Below are positions 32,115-41,153 of a stretch of DNA of 64,000 nt, one piece after another (within the stretch, counting starts at the first letter, position 1; every line of letters starts with the position of its first letter). The position numbers were made by a program, and so were the translations under genes. Where the stretch lies: assembly GCF_002744175.1 (NCBI RefSeq), contig NZ_NKHF01000084.1, forward strand, positions 19,978-83,977, read 5' to 3'. The notes beneath the pieces are model-generated. The model was not told the DNA's origin. It ran no database searches and was given only the letters and a program-made list of their open reading frames with translations. The DNA is from Pseudoalteromonas piscicida (lineage in GTDB: Bacteria > Pseudomonadota > Gammaproteobacteria > Enterobacterales > Alteromonadaceae).

Positions 32115-33257
32115 ATGGCGCAAAAAAGACCCAACACAAAACTCAATTGGTTTGAAATTTTTAGAGCAGGTGAACATACCGACTCAAACGGCAAAACGGC
32201 GGAGTTTAGCCAAACAGACCTACAAAGCGTGGTGAGCAATTTTAAAAAGCGCAGCTCCCCTTTGGTGGTTGGCCACCCAAAAACAGACGACCCAGCGTGG
32301 GGTTGGGCTGAAGAGCTAAAAATAGAGGGCGATACGCTTTACGCCAAAGCGGAAGAAGTAGACGCTGACTTTGCTGAGGCGGTTGAAAAGGCCCGCTACC
32401 CTAACCGCTCTGTGCGCCTACGCAAAACCGACAATGGTTACGAGCTCGGCCATATTGGATTTTTAGGCGGTAAGCCCCCTGCCATTGATGGCATGCAATG
32501 GCTGTTTAGCAAAGATGAAGACGGTGAAGCCGTTGTGCTTGAGTTTGCTGCCAGTGACCGAATTGAACAAGTCGCCCTTGATGGCGCGCAAGGCTTAGTT
32601 CGCCTTGTTACCAACCTTAAAACCTTTATTACAGACCGATTTGGTGCCGAAGAAGCCAGCAAGGTTTTTGCCGACTGGGAAGCTGAGCATATTCAGCAGC
32701 AAGTGACGTTGGCAGAGCATGAGCGCCATCAAGAAAGCATAGCTAACCCGCAAAGCGAGTTTGCTGCCCCGCAACAAGAGGAAACCGAAGTGAGTGACAA
32801 AAAACCAACCGAAAAAGAACAGGCATTGCAGGCCCAACTGGACGCGGCGAATAAACAAAACGCTGAGCTCCAGTTTAATCAGCGCAGATCAGCGGCACAA
32901 ACGTTTATTGATAACACGCTCAATGGTGGTAAAGCGCCGCGCATAACCAATACCGAAGGCTTGGCGGAGTTTATGGCGCACTTGGAGCAAGATACCGAGC
33001 AAACGTTTGAGTTTGCGGCGGCTGATGGTGACAAAACCAGTAAGCCAGTTGATTGGTTTAAGGGCTTTTTGCAAGCGTTGCCAGAGCAAAAAGGCTTAAC
33101 CAAGGACTTTAGTAAGGACGACAAAGAAGAACCGGGCGATCTTACTGCTGAGCAACTTGCCACTAAGGCGGTTGAGTTTCAAAAGTCGGAAGCCGACAAA
33201 GGCCGCACAATCTCCATTAGCGCGGCAATGGATCATATTAAATCGGAGGCAAGCTAA
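32115..33257 (+). CDS. Head protease/scaffold, Mu gpI-like
   Basis: 380 residues. The N-terminal 160 residues form the Mu I-type protease (FEIFRAGEHTDSNGKTAEFSQ, PLVVGHPKTDDPAWGWAEEL, YPNRSVRLRKTDNGYELGHIGFLG). The middle (about 225-270) is a charged coiled coil typical of scaffolds, and the end is acidic and helical. It guides and then clears the capsid interior during head assembly. An in-frame GTG at 32790 with a good ribosome binding site may yield a separate scaffold, as in Mu (gpZ). The stop overlaps the next start (TAATG). Confidence 0.88.
   Translation: MAQKRPNTKLNWFEIFRAGEHTDSNGKTAEFSQTDLQSVVSNFKKRSSPLVVGHPKTDDPAWGWAEELKIEGDTLYAKAEEVDADFAEAVEKARYPNRSVRLRKTDNGYELGHIGFLGGKPPAIDGMQWLFSKDEDGEAVVLEFAASDRIEQVALDGAQGLVRLVTNLKTFITDRFGAEEASKVFADWEAEHIQQQVTLAEHERHQESIANPQSEFAAPQQEETEVSDKKPTEKEQALQAQLDAANKQNAELQFNQRRSAAQTFIDNTLNGGKAPRITNTEGLAEFMAHLEQDTEQTFEFAAADGDKTSKPVDWFKGFLQALPEQKGLTKDFSKDDKEEPGDLTAEQLATKAVEFQKSEADKGRTISISAAMDHIKSEAS
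32777..33257 (+). other. Internal start giving a scaffold-only product
   Basis: AGAGGAAA at 32777-32784 lies about six bases before GTG 32790, which is in frame with the protease/scaffold gene. Translation from it would give a 155-residue charged protein beginning VSDKKPTEKEQALQAQLDA, equal to the scaffold part. Mu makes its scaffold from an internal start in gene I, so this is likely but not shown. Confidence 0.55.
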
Positions 33258-33637
33258 TGGCCATTCCTGGATTAATTCGTAATTTTGCGGCCACAGGCGA
33301 AATAAAACCTAACCGAATTGTGGCGGTATCTGTAGGTGATTTTATGGCAGCCGCTGCTGCAGGTGTGGCCGATAATGCGCTGGGCGTAACAGAGCAAGGC
33401 ACAGATAACCACTTACGCGTGGATGTGGTGATGGACCGAATTGCGCCCGTTGAGCTAGGGGGCGACTTTGACGGTGGCGAATGGGCGGTAAGCGATGCTG
33501 AAGGCCGAGCCATTCCGTTTGATAAAGCAACGTTTGCTGAAGACGACACCATTAACGTGGTGGGCAAAGTGCTCGAAAAAGGTGACGCCGGTACTATTGC
33601 TGACATTCACGTCACCCCATTTTTAATTGTTAAGTAA
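33257..33637 (+). CDS. Head decoration/cement protein
   Basis: 126 residues, beta-rich, with glycine and alanine turns (GEIKPNRIVAVSVGDFMAAAAAGVADNALGV). The size, composition and place between the scaffold and major capsid genes match capsid-stabilising DUF2190-type proteins. The start overlaps the scaffold stop. Confidence 0.75.
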   Translation: MAIPGLIRNFAATGEIKPNRIVAVSVGDFMAAAAAGVADNALGVTEQGTDNHLRVDVVMDRIAPVELGGDFDGGEWAVSDAEGRAIPFDKATFAEDDTINVVGKVLEKGDAGTIADIHVTPFLIVK

Positions 33638-33647
33638 GGATTGAGTT

Positions 33648-34586
33648 ATGAGTAATGGCATGCCATTTATCCCAGTCACCCATCAAACGGCGATTGCAAT
33701 TGCGTACAATAACCGTGCGTTGATCGCCAACACCTTGATGCCGTATTCGTCTGTAAATCGCCGCGAATATAAATGGGGCGAGTACGAGAAGGCCGCAAAG
33801 TTTACGCTACCAGATACTAAAATTGGCCGTAAGTCTGGCCCTAACCAGGTTGAGTTTACGTTTAATGACCAAACCGGTTCAGTGACTGACCACGGGTTAT
33901 CGGATGTTGTTCCCAACGATGATGTAGACAACGCACCAGAAGGCTATAGCCCACTAAGCGTGGCTACAGAGAATATAACTGATTTAATCTTATTGGGCCG
34001 TGAAGTACGCGTTGCTGACAAATTTGCAGATCCAACTAACTTTGGTAAGCACCATAAACTCAGTGCCGCTGGTTTTAAACATATTGATGACCCTGATTTA
34101 GATATTTTGCCATGGTTGCTTGAACTACTAGACGAACCACTCATGCGCCCTAATGCCATGACCATGTCTTTTAAAGTGGCCACCAAACTTAGAACCAACA
34201 AACGGATGATTAAAGCGTACAACGGTTCGTTAGGTGATGAAGGCTTAGTGCCTTGGCAGTTTATTAAAGACCAATTAGAAATTGAGCATATCAATATTGG
34301 TCAAGCCCGTATTAATACCGCTAAAAAAGGTAAGTCGCCAGTATTTGAACGAGCCTGGCGTGACAACCTCGCCTTTACATATCACGACCCATTAGCTGGG
34401 TTTGAAAACAAGCGTATGACTTTTGCGTTGACCGCTCGATACAAAAACCGAGTGTCGGGTAATCGGCCTGTTTCTGCAGGCCTGTTCGGTGGTACTGAGG
34501 TAATGGTAGGTGAGTCAGTCGAAGAGCAAATCATTGCTAAAGACTGCGGCATGCTACTAACCGACGTGCTAACACCAGCACCTTAA
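33648..34586 (+). CDS. Major capsid protein
   Basis: 312 residues. The sequence opens MSNGMPFIPVTHQTAIAIAYNN and contains TLMPYSSVNRREYKWGEY, LGREVRVADKF and, at the end, VSAGLFGGTEVMVGESVEEQIIAKDCGML. These are features of a HK97-fold major head protein of the type found in siphovirus-like transposable phages. Its position after scaffold and decoration genes agrees. A terminator-like hairpin follows. Confidence 0.85.
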   Translation: MSNGMPFIPVTHQTAIAIAYNNRALIANTLMPYSSVNRREYKWGEYEKAAKFTLPDTKIGRKSGPNQVEFTFNDQTGSVTDHGLSDVVPNDDVDNAPEGYSPLSVATENITDLILLGREVRVADKFADPTNFGKHHKLSAAGFKHIDDPDLDILPWLLELLDEPLMRPNAMTMSFKVATKLRTNKRMIKAYNGSLGDEGLVPWQFIKDQLEIEHINIGQARINTAKKGKSPVFERAWRDNLAFTYHDPLAGFENKRMTFALTARYKNRVSGNRPVSAGLFGGTEVMVGESVEEQIIAKDCGMLLTDVLTPAP

Positions 34587-34611
34587 TTTCCATACTCCTT
34601 AAAGTAGAGCC

Positions 34612-34634
34612 AAAGGCGGGGTCGCCCGCCTTTT
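34612..34634 (+). terminator. Terminator-like hairpin after the capsid gene
   Basis: GGCGGG (34615-34620) pairs with CCCGCC (34625-34630), loop GTCG, with AAA and TTTT extending the stem. In the middle of the late unit it probably lowers, rather than stops, transcription of the tail genes relative to capsid. Confidence 0.7.
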
Positions 34635-34645
34635 ATGAGGTCACT

Positions 34646-35110
34646 ATGTTTGTATCTGCCACCCACATTATTAGTTTACTTGGTATGTCTACCCTGCTGC
34701 AGTGTGCAACAGGCCGGTTAGAACCAAACTACGATAATCCCATGACTGCTGAAGACATTAAGGCAGCATTATTAGGTGAGCCTGCTGGCGATAACCAGAT
34801 GCAAATCGCCGGATGGTTTAATGGGGCCGCCGCCAACGTAAATGCGGTGATAATGGGTTATGTGGCTAAATACGATTTATCAGAGCGCGAAGTTGCAGAT
34901 TCTTTACTCCCGGGTATTGCATCAGAGCTAATGTGGTATGAGCTAAGCAATAATCCGGGAGATGTACAACTGGCCCGTAAAAAGGCTGCACTGCAGATGC
35001 TAGATAAAATCAATGCTGGCACCATTCAAATTAAAAAGCCGATGCCAAAAAGCCACGGCACAATGCGCACCGCAAAGCCTACCTCTAACTTTGATTGGAG
35101 CCGGTTCTAA
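34646..35110 (+). CDS. Head-tail protein, Mu gp36-like (DUF1320)
   Basis: 154 residues. The family pattern is visible: an N-terminal FVSATHIISLLG, NVNAVIMGYVAKYDL and LLPGIASELMWYELSNN. DUF1320/gp36 proteins are thought to act in head completion or connector building. The stop overlaps the next start (TAATG). Confidence 0.75.
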   Translation: MFVSATHIISLLGMSTLLQCATGRLEPNYDNPMTAEDIKAALLGEPAGDNQMQIAGWFNGAAANVNAVIMGYVAKYDLSEREVADSLLPGIASELMWYELSNNPGDVQLARKKAALQMLDKINAGTIQIKKPMPKSHGTMRTAKPTSNFDWSRF

Positions 35111-35553
35111 TGGCTGGGGTGTTTGTTGAAGTCTCTGGTGATGCGCTCGACATTCTGCAGTTGCTACGCCATAAGAGCGGAGACCCAACTGACATCCTAG
35201 ACGACATAGGTGCATTTTTAGATCAGGACGTAACCACACGATTTTTAAGCGAGCTTGCGCCAGACGGTACTAGGTGGGAGCAGTCTGAAGCGGCAAGAAC
35301 AGGTAAAGGCCGAGACCCAGAAAAGCCTGGTTTAACACTCACAGACAAAAGCGGTTTGGTGGGCTCGATAACGCACAAGCCTGAGGGTGATGAACTAATA
35401 CACGGCTTGGGAGAAGAATACGCCGCTATTCACCACTTTGGTGGTAAGGCTGGCCGTAACCATAGCGTTACCCTGCCCGCTCGCCCAATTATAGGTATAG
35501 AGCAAACGCAAGCCAGTACCATTGTTGAAATGGTGACCGGGTGGCTAGTTTAA
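35110..35553 (+). CDS. Virion morphogenesis protein, Mu gpG-like (tail completion)
   Basis: 147 residues from ATG 35110. It contains FLDQDVTTRFLSELAPDGTRWEQ, LTDKSGLVGSITH, YAAIHHFGGKAG and LPARPIIGI, the phage virion-morphogenesis (tail S / Mu G) layout. Its final codons lie in repeat cluster D. Confidence 0.82.
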   Translation: MAGVFVEVSGDALDILQLLRHKSGDPTDILDDIGAFLDQDVTTRFLSELAPDGTRWEQSEAARTGKGRDPEKPGLTLTDKSGLVGSITHKPEGDELIHGLGEEYAAIHHFGGKAGRNHSVTLPARPIIGIEQTQASTIVEMVTGWLV

Positions 35554-35608
35554 ACGAGGTTTAAATGCAGTTTAATTTTGATTTAAACAAGGTGGAGCGG
35601 CTTTTAAA
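35548..35608. repeat. Phased GTTTAAAC cluster D (four copies plus one)
   Basis: Cores centred at 35551.5, 35562.5, 35573.5 (TTTAAT) and 35584.5, each 11 bp apart, and another at 35605.5 (21 bp on, two turns). The cluster runs across the end of the gpG-like gene and the first codons of the gp37-like gene. An 11-bp period does not fit codon repeats, so it is not caused by the proteins. Confidence 0.8.
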
Positions 35609-36002
35609 GCAGCTTAATTTACGCGTAGGAGCCGCAGCCGATTTTAACGAGGTACGCAATCACCCAATACAAACCGCCTCTGTTTTTGTGCTGCCGTTAG
35701 ATGATGACTATGCACCGGAAGACGCAGTTACAGGCCAGCAGATTTACAACATAACAGAGCTGTTTGCCGTGATGATTGTAATACCGTGCCATGGTGGCAA
35801 CCAATACGCCAATAACCAAATTGCAGAGCTGAGAAACAAAATAAAAGCTGCGCTTGCTGGCGTTAAATTTGACGACTGGCAACCCATAGCACCCCACAGA
35901 GGCCGGATTGTGGAGTTTAACAGTACGACTAATACCCTAATTTACCAGTGCCAGTTCAAAGTAACCGGCTACGTAACCGTAAACGCGAGGCCCATGCCAT
36001 GA
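35565..36002 (+). CDS. Tail terminator-like protein, Mu gp37-like (DUF1834)
   Basis: 145 residues. The fold-like pattern (LNLRVGAAADFNEVRNHPIQTASVFVLP, ITELFAVMIVIPCHGGNQYAN, RNKIKAALAGVKFDDWQPI) fits gp37/DUF1834 proteins, which are related to tail terminators that cap the tail tube at the head side. The start codon lies inside repeat cluster D. Confidence 0.75.
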   Translation: MQFNFDLNKVERLLKQLNLRVGAAADFNEVRNHPIQTASVFVLPLDDDYAPEDAVTGQQIYNITELFAVMIVIPCHGGNQYANNQIAELRNKIKAALAGVKFDDWQPIAPHRGRIVEFNSTTNTLIYQCQFKVTGYVTVNARPMP

Positions 36003-36169
36003 CAAAACCTAAACCAACCGAAACCAAGCCGCCAGAAGCAACACAAAAGGTAACGCGAGATGTGGCAAACCACGCGCTTGCCCTATTGGCTGAAAAGCGC
36101 CGTACGCAGGATGTAAGCGGTGCGTACAAAGTTGAGGGCAACACTCTCCTGCCAGGAGGTGATGCATGA
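35999..36169 (+). CDS. Small basic tail-region protein, unknown
   Basis: 56 residues from ATG 35999, overlapping the previous gene by 4 bases. The first half is lysine- and proline-rich (MTKPKPTETKPPEATQ), the second helical. Its stop overlaps the start of the tail tube gene, and AGGAGGTGATG inside its end serves that gene. Mu-like phages often have a small DUF2635-type gene here, but the resemblance is weak. Confidence 0.5.
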   Translation: MTKPKPTETKPPEATQKVTRDVANHALALLAEKRRTQDVSGAYKVEGNTLLPGGDA

Positions 36170-37065
36170 GCAGCTGGCGATTTAAAGACAAGTTACTTTT
36201 AGTTGATGCACTTGGCACCACGCTCACAGGCCAACATGCGGTGTATGCCAGTGAAGTAGAGTTTGCTATTGAGTCTGAGACCGAAGCCGATGAGCTCGAA
36301 ACCGCACACAGTGGTGCAAGCTTGGATGTGATTTTTGGTAAGCACGTAACCTTAAATTTTAAAACGCCACTCTCAATGTGTGGCACACCCGGGCAAGCGC
36401 CAGCAATCGCGCCACTGTTATTGGCTTGCGGGTTTGTGCAAGTCGCCGATGCTACCAGCGTGACCTATGCATTAGGCAATGCGAGCAAAGCCAAAGCTTT
36501 AGTGCGCTTTGGGCAAAACACCCATGAAATCAGTGAAATGCTGGGCAATGTATCGCTCAATTTAGAAAAAGGCATACCTAAGCTTAACTGGCAGTTTAAA
36601 GGCTTGTTTAGCCCACCAGTGCAATCGGCCGCTGTCCCAGCTGTTGACTGGAACCGCTGGCAACGGCCAGAGGTACTAGGCGTGGAGTGCGCCTCGGCCT
36701 TCGCGCTTAATGAGGTGTCGCGCGTGCTGCATAAGCTCACGGTGGATGTTGGTAATAATGTGATCTTCGACCGTGCCATTAACCATGAGGCCATTATGCT
36801 CACCGGGCATGAGTCTAAAGCCCAAATGACGGTAAGTGCCGATAGTTTGGGGAATTTTAACCCATTTAACGACATTGGCAAGGTGCAGCACTTTGAGTTT
36901 AGCCACGGTACCACAGCCGGTAAACAGTTTACGCTCATTGGCCGCTACCAACTCCCTACACCTAAATATACCAATTTAGACAGTGAGTTAACGGGCTATG
37001 AGCTTGATGGCAAACTGGTGCCAAGTGGCGCAGGCTATGATGAATTAACGTTAGTATTTGAGTGA
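36166..37065 (+). CDS. Major tail (tube) protein
   Basis: 299 residues, beta-rich. Its position, a very strong ribosome binding site and the phrases VYASEVEFAIESETEADELETAHSG, VTLNFKTPLSMCGTPGQAPAIAPLLLACGF and a C-terminal YELDGKLVPSGAGYDELTLVFE fit tail tube proteins of siphophages of the Mu-like group. It polymerises around the tape measure. Confidence 0.8.
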   Translation: MSSWRFKDKLLLVDALGTTLTGQHAVYASEVEFAIESETEADELETAHSGASLDVIFGKHVTLNFKTPLSMCGTPGQAPAIAPLLLACGFVQVADATSVTYALGNASKAKALVRFGQNTHEISEMLGNVSLNLEKGIPKLNWQFKGLFSPPVQSAAVPAVDWNRWQRPEVLGVECASAFALNEVSRVLHKLTVDVGNNVIFDRAINHEAIMLTGHESKAQMTVSADSLGNFNPFNDIGKVQHFEFSHGTTAGKQFTLIGRYQLPTPKYTNLDSELTGYELDGKLVPSGAGYDELTLVFE

Positions 37066-37070
37066 TCCAA

Positions 37071-37394
37071 ATGAAATTAAAGAAATTAGAGCAATTAAAA
37101 AACGCCACTATCTTGGCTCCTATCAACTTTGAGTTTGGCGGTGTTGAGTTCAAATTTGACGCCAAAATTAAACTCATACCAGAAGCTGAGATGACCAAAT
37201 TGGTCGATGGCAGTAAAAAAGATGACGCCATTGTGCGCGAGTTACTGATTGGTTGGGACAACTTTGTGGATGACGGCACACAAGTCGTCTTTAAGCGTGA
37301 TGTACTTGACGAACTACTGAGTTATGGGGCTATCGCCGGGCGGCTCTCGGTTGAATGCGTAAACGCACAATACCGCGTACAGGAAAAAAACTAG
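37071..37394 (+). CDS. Tail assembly chaperone, G-type
   Basis: 107 residues from ATG 37071; a GTG at 37062 overlapping the tube stop is an alternative. An acidic small protein (LIPEAEMTKLVDGSKKDDAIVRELLIGWDNFVDD) encoded between the tube and the tape measure is the position of lambda G. Its last codons read CAG GAA AAA AAC TAG, carrying a canonical slippery heptamer. A -1 shift there gives a longer GT-type protein with the next frame. Confidence 0.75.
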   Translation: MKLKKLEQLKNATILAPINFEFGGVEFKFDAKIKLIPEAEMTKLVDGSKKDDAIVRELLIGWDNFVDDGTQVVFKRDVLDELLSYGAIAGRLSVECVNAQYRVQEKN

Positions 37395-37756
37395 TCGACG
37401 TTGCTAGGTGGTATGTGGGTGACCTAGCAACCAGCAACCCAATATTAGATGACGACGAAGCGCACTTTGGTGCGCCAAGTAAAACCAAGCCACAGGCCGA
37501 CTCGCTGTATGTACTCCCTGAGAACTGGACGGCGGTCTTGGCGCTGAGCACTGCCGGCACACAGTGGCAGTTGTGTAAGCAAGGTATGGAGCTCGCCCTA
37601 GACTATGCCCGGGCAGAAGTGGCTTGGCGCTACGCAGACATAACACTCACACCAACGGATTTTAGCAAGCTGCAACAATTAGAGCGGTTGATAGTAGGAT
37701 TAATAAGGCGGCCCGATGAAAAACCAACTGAACCTGGCGTTACGCTTAAAGTATGA
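37355..37756 (+). CDS. Tail assembly chaperone T extension (DUF1799-like), -1 frame
   Basis: The frame is open from 37355 to 37756, in -1 relation to the preceding gene. The DUF1799-like part contains ENWTAVLALSTAGTQWQ, GMELALDYARAEVAWRYADI and LERLIVGLIRRPDEK. The ATG at 37355 has no good ribosome binding site and would add residues read from the chaperone's own codons. The extension is therefore best read as the C-terminal half of a frameshifted GT fusion, starting at 37391. Its end overlaps the tape measure start by 41 bases. Confidence 0.7.
   Translation: MRKRTIPRTGKKLVDVARWYVGDLATSNPILDDDEAHFGAPSKTKPQADSLYVLPENWTAVLALSTAGTQWQLCKQGMELALDYARAEVAWRYADITLTPTDFSKLQQLERLIVGLIRRPDEKPTEPGVTLKV
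37385..37391 (+). promoter_or_regulatory. Programmed -1 frameshift site A AAA AAC
   Basis: The heptamer A AAA AAC is in the correct phase of the chaperone frame and directly before its TAG stop (37392-37394). Slippage by -1 continues in the open frame as Leu-Val-Asp-Val. G/GT frameshifting is conserved in long-tailed phages. Confidence 0.75.
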
Positions 37757-40700
37757 TGGTCGAGCGGTTACTAAGGGCGCTCAGAAAAACATAGCTGAGT
37801 TAAATCAGATCCCCAAAGCGTTAGATGCGCACAGCAGTGCTAACGAGGCACTAACAAAAACAACAGGCCAAGTAAGTGCCGCTCAAACCGTTGCAATTGA
37901 CGCTATGGAACGCGGTAGCCAAGCTGCGCGTCAACATAGTCACTCTACCTTGAATATTGCTGAAGCACATCGACAGGTGTCTTCCACTGCTAGGGAAAGT
38001 GTAACGAGCCAAGAACGTGCAATAACAGCAGTAAAAAGCCAAACAACATCACAGCAAGACTTAATACAAGCTACAGAGCAAACAGCCAAAAGCCAAAAAA
38101 TTAGAGCGCAGGCAAATGAGCAGGCTAACCAAGCGGCTAAACGTAGTAGTGATGAAAACCAAAAGCAGGCTAGAACTAACCAAAGCGTTACAAACTCAAC
38201 TAACCAAGTAGCAAAAGCGACCAAAAATAGGTCCACTAATCAGCAGCAGTCTATACGTTTCACTGAGCAACAGCGCAATGCGAACAGAAAGTTGGTTGCC
38301 GCAAATCAGCAGTTAGGCGCGTCACAGAGTAAAGTGAATAGCCAGTTGGGGCAGTTAAGCTCTGGTTATAATCAACTAGCGGGAAGTATTGCATCGGTGT
38401 TGAGCCTTGGAACGGCTGCTATGTTTGTGCGAGATACCGGCAATGCACAGCTTTTAGACACGCGGTTGCAAGGGCTCACCGGTTCTGCTCAAGAATATAA
38501 CGCAGTTCAAAACTATTTGTTTGCGACTGCAGATAGACTCAATACCAAGTACACCACCCTAGCCGATTCATACTCTCGTATTCTAAACCTGCAGGAAGCG
38601 GGCGTTGTAACGCAAAGCCAAGGTATAAAAATACTAGAGGGCTTTGCAAATGCTGCTGCTAAAACTGGGGCGAGCAATGTACAGCTCGAACAAAGTTTAT
38701 TTGGTATGACGCAAGGCATGACTGCGGGCGTGCTACGTGCTGAAGAACTCAACCAGGTCACTGAGCCTTTACCAGGCTTAATGCAAAAATTAGACAAAGC
38801 GGCGGGGCAAGCAGCTGGCGGTTTTAGGAAAATGGTGAACGACGGTAAAGTCACCAGCCAAATGTTTAAGCAGTACCTTATTAAAGCGTTTGATGACTAT
38901 GCCGGTGCAGCTGAAGCCACTGAGGGTAAAATCAATGCCTCGTTTGCTGAAATGAGCAACGAGTACCAACGCCTCATCCGCCACTACGAGCAACCCGTAA
39001 ACTTTGCGGTAACTACGGTGGTAAGTAGCATTACCGAGGCAATGCAAGCGCTACGTGAAAACCAAGGGATTGTAGATGGGCTAACCACATCGGCCACCCT
39101 ACTTGCGGTTGTAATTGGTAGCCGCTTAGCTGGGAGCGCGTATCGTTCAGCGGCCGCATTTACATCTAACGCAGTTTCAACGCATAAAGCGCTTCAGGCA
39201 CAAGTACAACTTGCAGCACAAACCAAGCGCAACGCAGCTATTGAACTACAACACTCTATACAACAACAGCAAGCCGCCCAGCGCCAACTAGCCATGGCAC
39301 GCAATACCGTGATGCGTACCAATGCCATCCATAACTTAGCGCTAGCCAATCAACGCGCAGCAGCTGCACAAGCAACGCACACAGCAGCCACCACTGCGTA
39401 TACAGCCGCTGCAACCCGAGCGAGTTTTGCGACTCGTACGCTTTCTGGCGCAATGGGGTTATTGGGTGGCCCTGTTGGTCTTGCGGTTACAGCAGGCTTA
39501 GCTATAGCTTACTTTGCGACACAAGGCGATAGCGGTGCACGCTCTGCCAGTGAATTAAAAAGTAAGGTTGATGAACTCGCAGGCGGATTTGAGACGCTAA
39601 CAGCAAAAGCGCGTGCTGCAAGGCTTGTTGAAGTAAACCGCACATTTGAATCAACCAGCAAGCAAATTCAAGAAGCCAAGCAAGAGATAAAACAGCTTAA
39701 AAACGAAGTGCAAAATGGGATCTTAATTTCAAACAATTCCATTTTTGGCGTTGGCCAAATGGCGCGGGTTAAACTCTCAAAGAACCAAATCAAAAAATCG
39801 AACGAGGAAATTGCGCTCCAAGAGGCCAAGGTAGAGCAACTAGTTGCAGAGCAAAACCGCCTACTGACATTACAAAAGCAATTAAAAGGCGAGATAGCAA
39901 AACCTACCCCTACACAGAAGCCAGAAACGAATACGCAACCTAGCGCGTTACCCGTAAATATCCAGCGCTTGCAATTGAGTCTATTGGATGAAGAAGCGCG
40001 CTTAAAAGCAAGCCATGAAAAGCGGCGGCAAATGGTTATTGCTGCACGTGAAAGTGATGCAGCCAATAAAGCAAAATACGATGCCATTTTAAAGCAGCTA
40101 GACGCAAAGCACACTGAAGACGTAAAAGCCCTGGCACAAAAGCGTGAGAATGACAAAACCCGCATACAAAACCAAGCAGAAGAAAAGCGCCGTAATGATT
40201 TACGCGCAACGCTTGAAAACCGAATAGCACAAATTAAGGGTCACGCTAACCGTGAAGCGCTTGCAGCCTACGAAAATCAGCTGGCGGTTGAGCAAGCCAG
40301 GCAGCAGGCTCGAGTCGATGCTGCACGTAGGCAGTCTCTTGGCTTAGCCGCAAACGATGAAAAAGGCGAAATAAAATATAACGCCGACAACCAAATCCGC
40401 GACATCGAGCGCCAACAGGAACTGCTCGCTGCTGAGGGATTCCATTCAGAAGTTGAGAAACGCGAATGGGACCATCAAGAGCGCTTGATGCAGTTAAAGA
40501 CCAAAAATACCGGTGCCATGCAGCAGCACCTAGTGCAGTTTGCTAACTGGGAGAAGAAAAATGCAGCAGAGAAAACCGATGCTGTTTTAGGGCTTGGTAT
40601 GGCAGGCTTAAAAGCCATGGGCCAGCAAAGCAAAACCGCATTTAAAATGTACAAAGCCTTTGCCATTAGCCAGGCATTAATTAAAACCTATGAATCTGCT

Positions 40701-41147
40701 ACCAGTGCATATGCATCGCTTGCGTCTATTCCAGTTGTGGGCCCTGCCCTTGGCGCGGCCGCCGCAGCTGCCGCCGTTGCAATGGGCTTACAACAAGTTC
40801 GCCAAATTAAGTCGCAACAGCCGGCTGCGGGTATTGCCCATGGTGGTTTAGATTACGTACCAAACGAGAGTACCTACCTATTACAACGCGGTGAGCGGGT
40901 GTTATCACCCAAGCAAAACATTGAAGTAAGCGCCATGGCCCGCCACTACAACGCGGGCAACAGAGCACAATCAGGTGGTGGCAACGTAAGCTTTAACATC
41001 ACCAACCATGTGATCGTCCAGGGCGCAACAGATGAGGTCAGTGCACAAAGAACCGGAAATGATGTGGCAAATCAAATTAGAGGGTTGATCCTGCAAGACA
41101 TTCAAGAAAATGGTGTTATTATTCAAAGCATTCGACGTGTGGCATAG
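37716..41147 (+). CDS. Tail tape measure protein
   Basis: 1143 residues. The first 210 residues are low-complexity helix rich in glutamine, asparagine and alanine. The tape-measure N-terminal domain follows (SGYNQLAGSIASVLSLGTAAMF, TADRLNTKYTTLADSYSRIL, EELNQVTEPLPGLMQKL), then hydrophobic segments (GAMGLLGGPVGLAVTAGLAIAYF) that may cross the membrane during DNA entry. A long coiled coil occupies about 610-960, and a second hydrophobic part lies near 985-1030 (VVGPALGAAAAAAAVAMG). Length sets the tail length, here likely about 170 nm by the usual 0.15 nm per residue rule. Confidence 0.92.
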   Translation: MKNQLNLALRLKYDGRAVTKGAQKNIAELNQIPKALDAHSSANEALTKTTGQVSAAQTVAIDAMERGSQAARQHSHSTLNIAEAHRQVSSTARESVTSQERAITAVKSQTTSQQDLIQATEQTAKSQKIRAQANEQANQAAKRSSDENQKQARTNQSVTNSTNQVAKATKNRSTNQQQSIRFTEQQRNANRKLVAANQQLGASQSKVNSQLGQLSSGYNQLAGSIASVLSLGTAAMFVRDTGNAQLLDTRLQGLTGSAQEYNAVQNYLFATADRLNTKYTTLADSYSRILNLQEAGVVTQSQGIKILEGFANAAAKTGASNVQLEQSLFGMTQGMTAGVLRAEELNQVTEPLPGLMQKLDKAAGQAAGGFRKMVNDGKVTSQMFKQYLIKAFDDYAGAAEATEGKINASFAEMSNEYQRLIRHYEQPVNFAVTTVVSSITEAMQALRENQGIVDGLTTSATLLAVVIGSRLAGSAYRSAAAFTSNAVSTHKALQAQVQLAAQTKRNAAIELQHSIQQQQAAQRQLAMARNTVMRTNAIHNLALANQRAAAAQATHTAATTAYTAAATRASFATRTLSGAMGLLGGPVGLAVTAGLAIAYFATQGDSGARSASELKSKVDELAGGFETLTAKARAARLVEVNRTFESTSKQIQEAKQEIKQLKNEVQNGILISNNSIFGVGQMARVKLSKNQIKKSNEEIALQEAKVEQLVAEQNRLLTLQKQLKGEIAKPTPTQKPETNTQPSALPVNIQRLQLSLLDEEARLKASHEKRRQMVIAARESDAANKAKYDAILKQLDAKHTEDVKALAQKRENDKTRIQNQAEEKRRNDLRATLENRIAQIKGHANREALAAYENQLAVEQARQQARVDAARRQSLGLAANDEKGEIKYNADNQIRDIERQQELLAAEGFHSEVEKREWDHQERLMQLKTKNTGAMQQHLVQFANWEKKNAAEKTDAVLGLGMAGLKAMGQQSKTAFKMYKAFAISQALIKTYESATSAYASLASIPVVGPALGAAAAAAAVAMGLQQVRQIKSQQPAAGIAHGGLDYVPNESTYLLQRGERVLSPKQNIEVSAMARHYNAGNRAQSGGGNVSFNITNHVIVQGATDEVSAQRTGNDVANQIRGLILQDIQENGVIIQSIRRVA

Positions 41148-41153
41148 AAAAAT

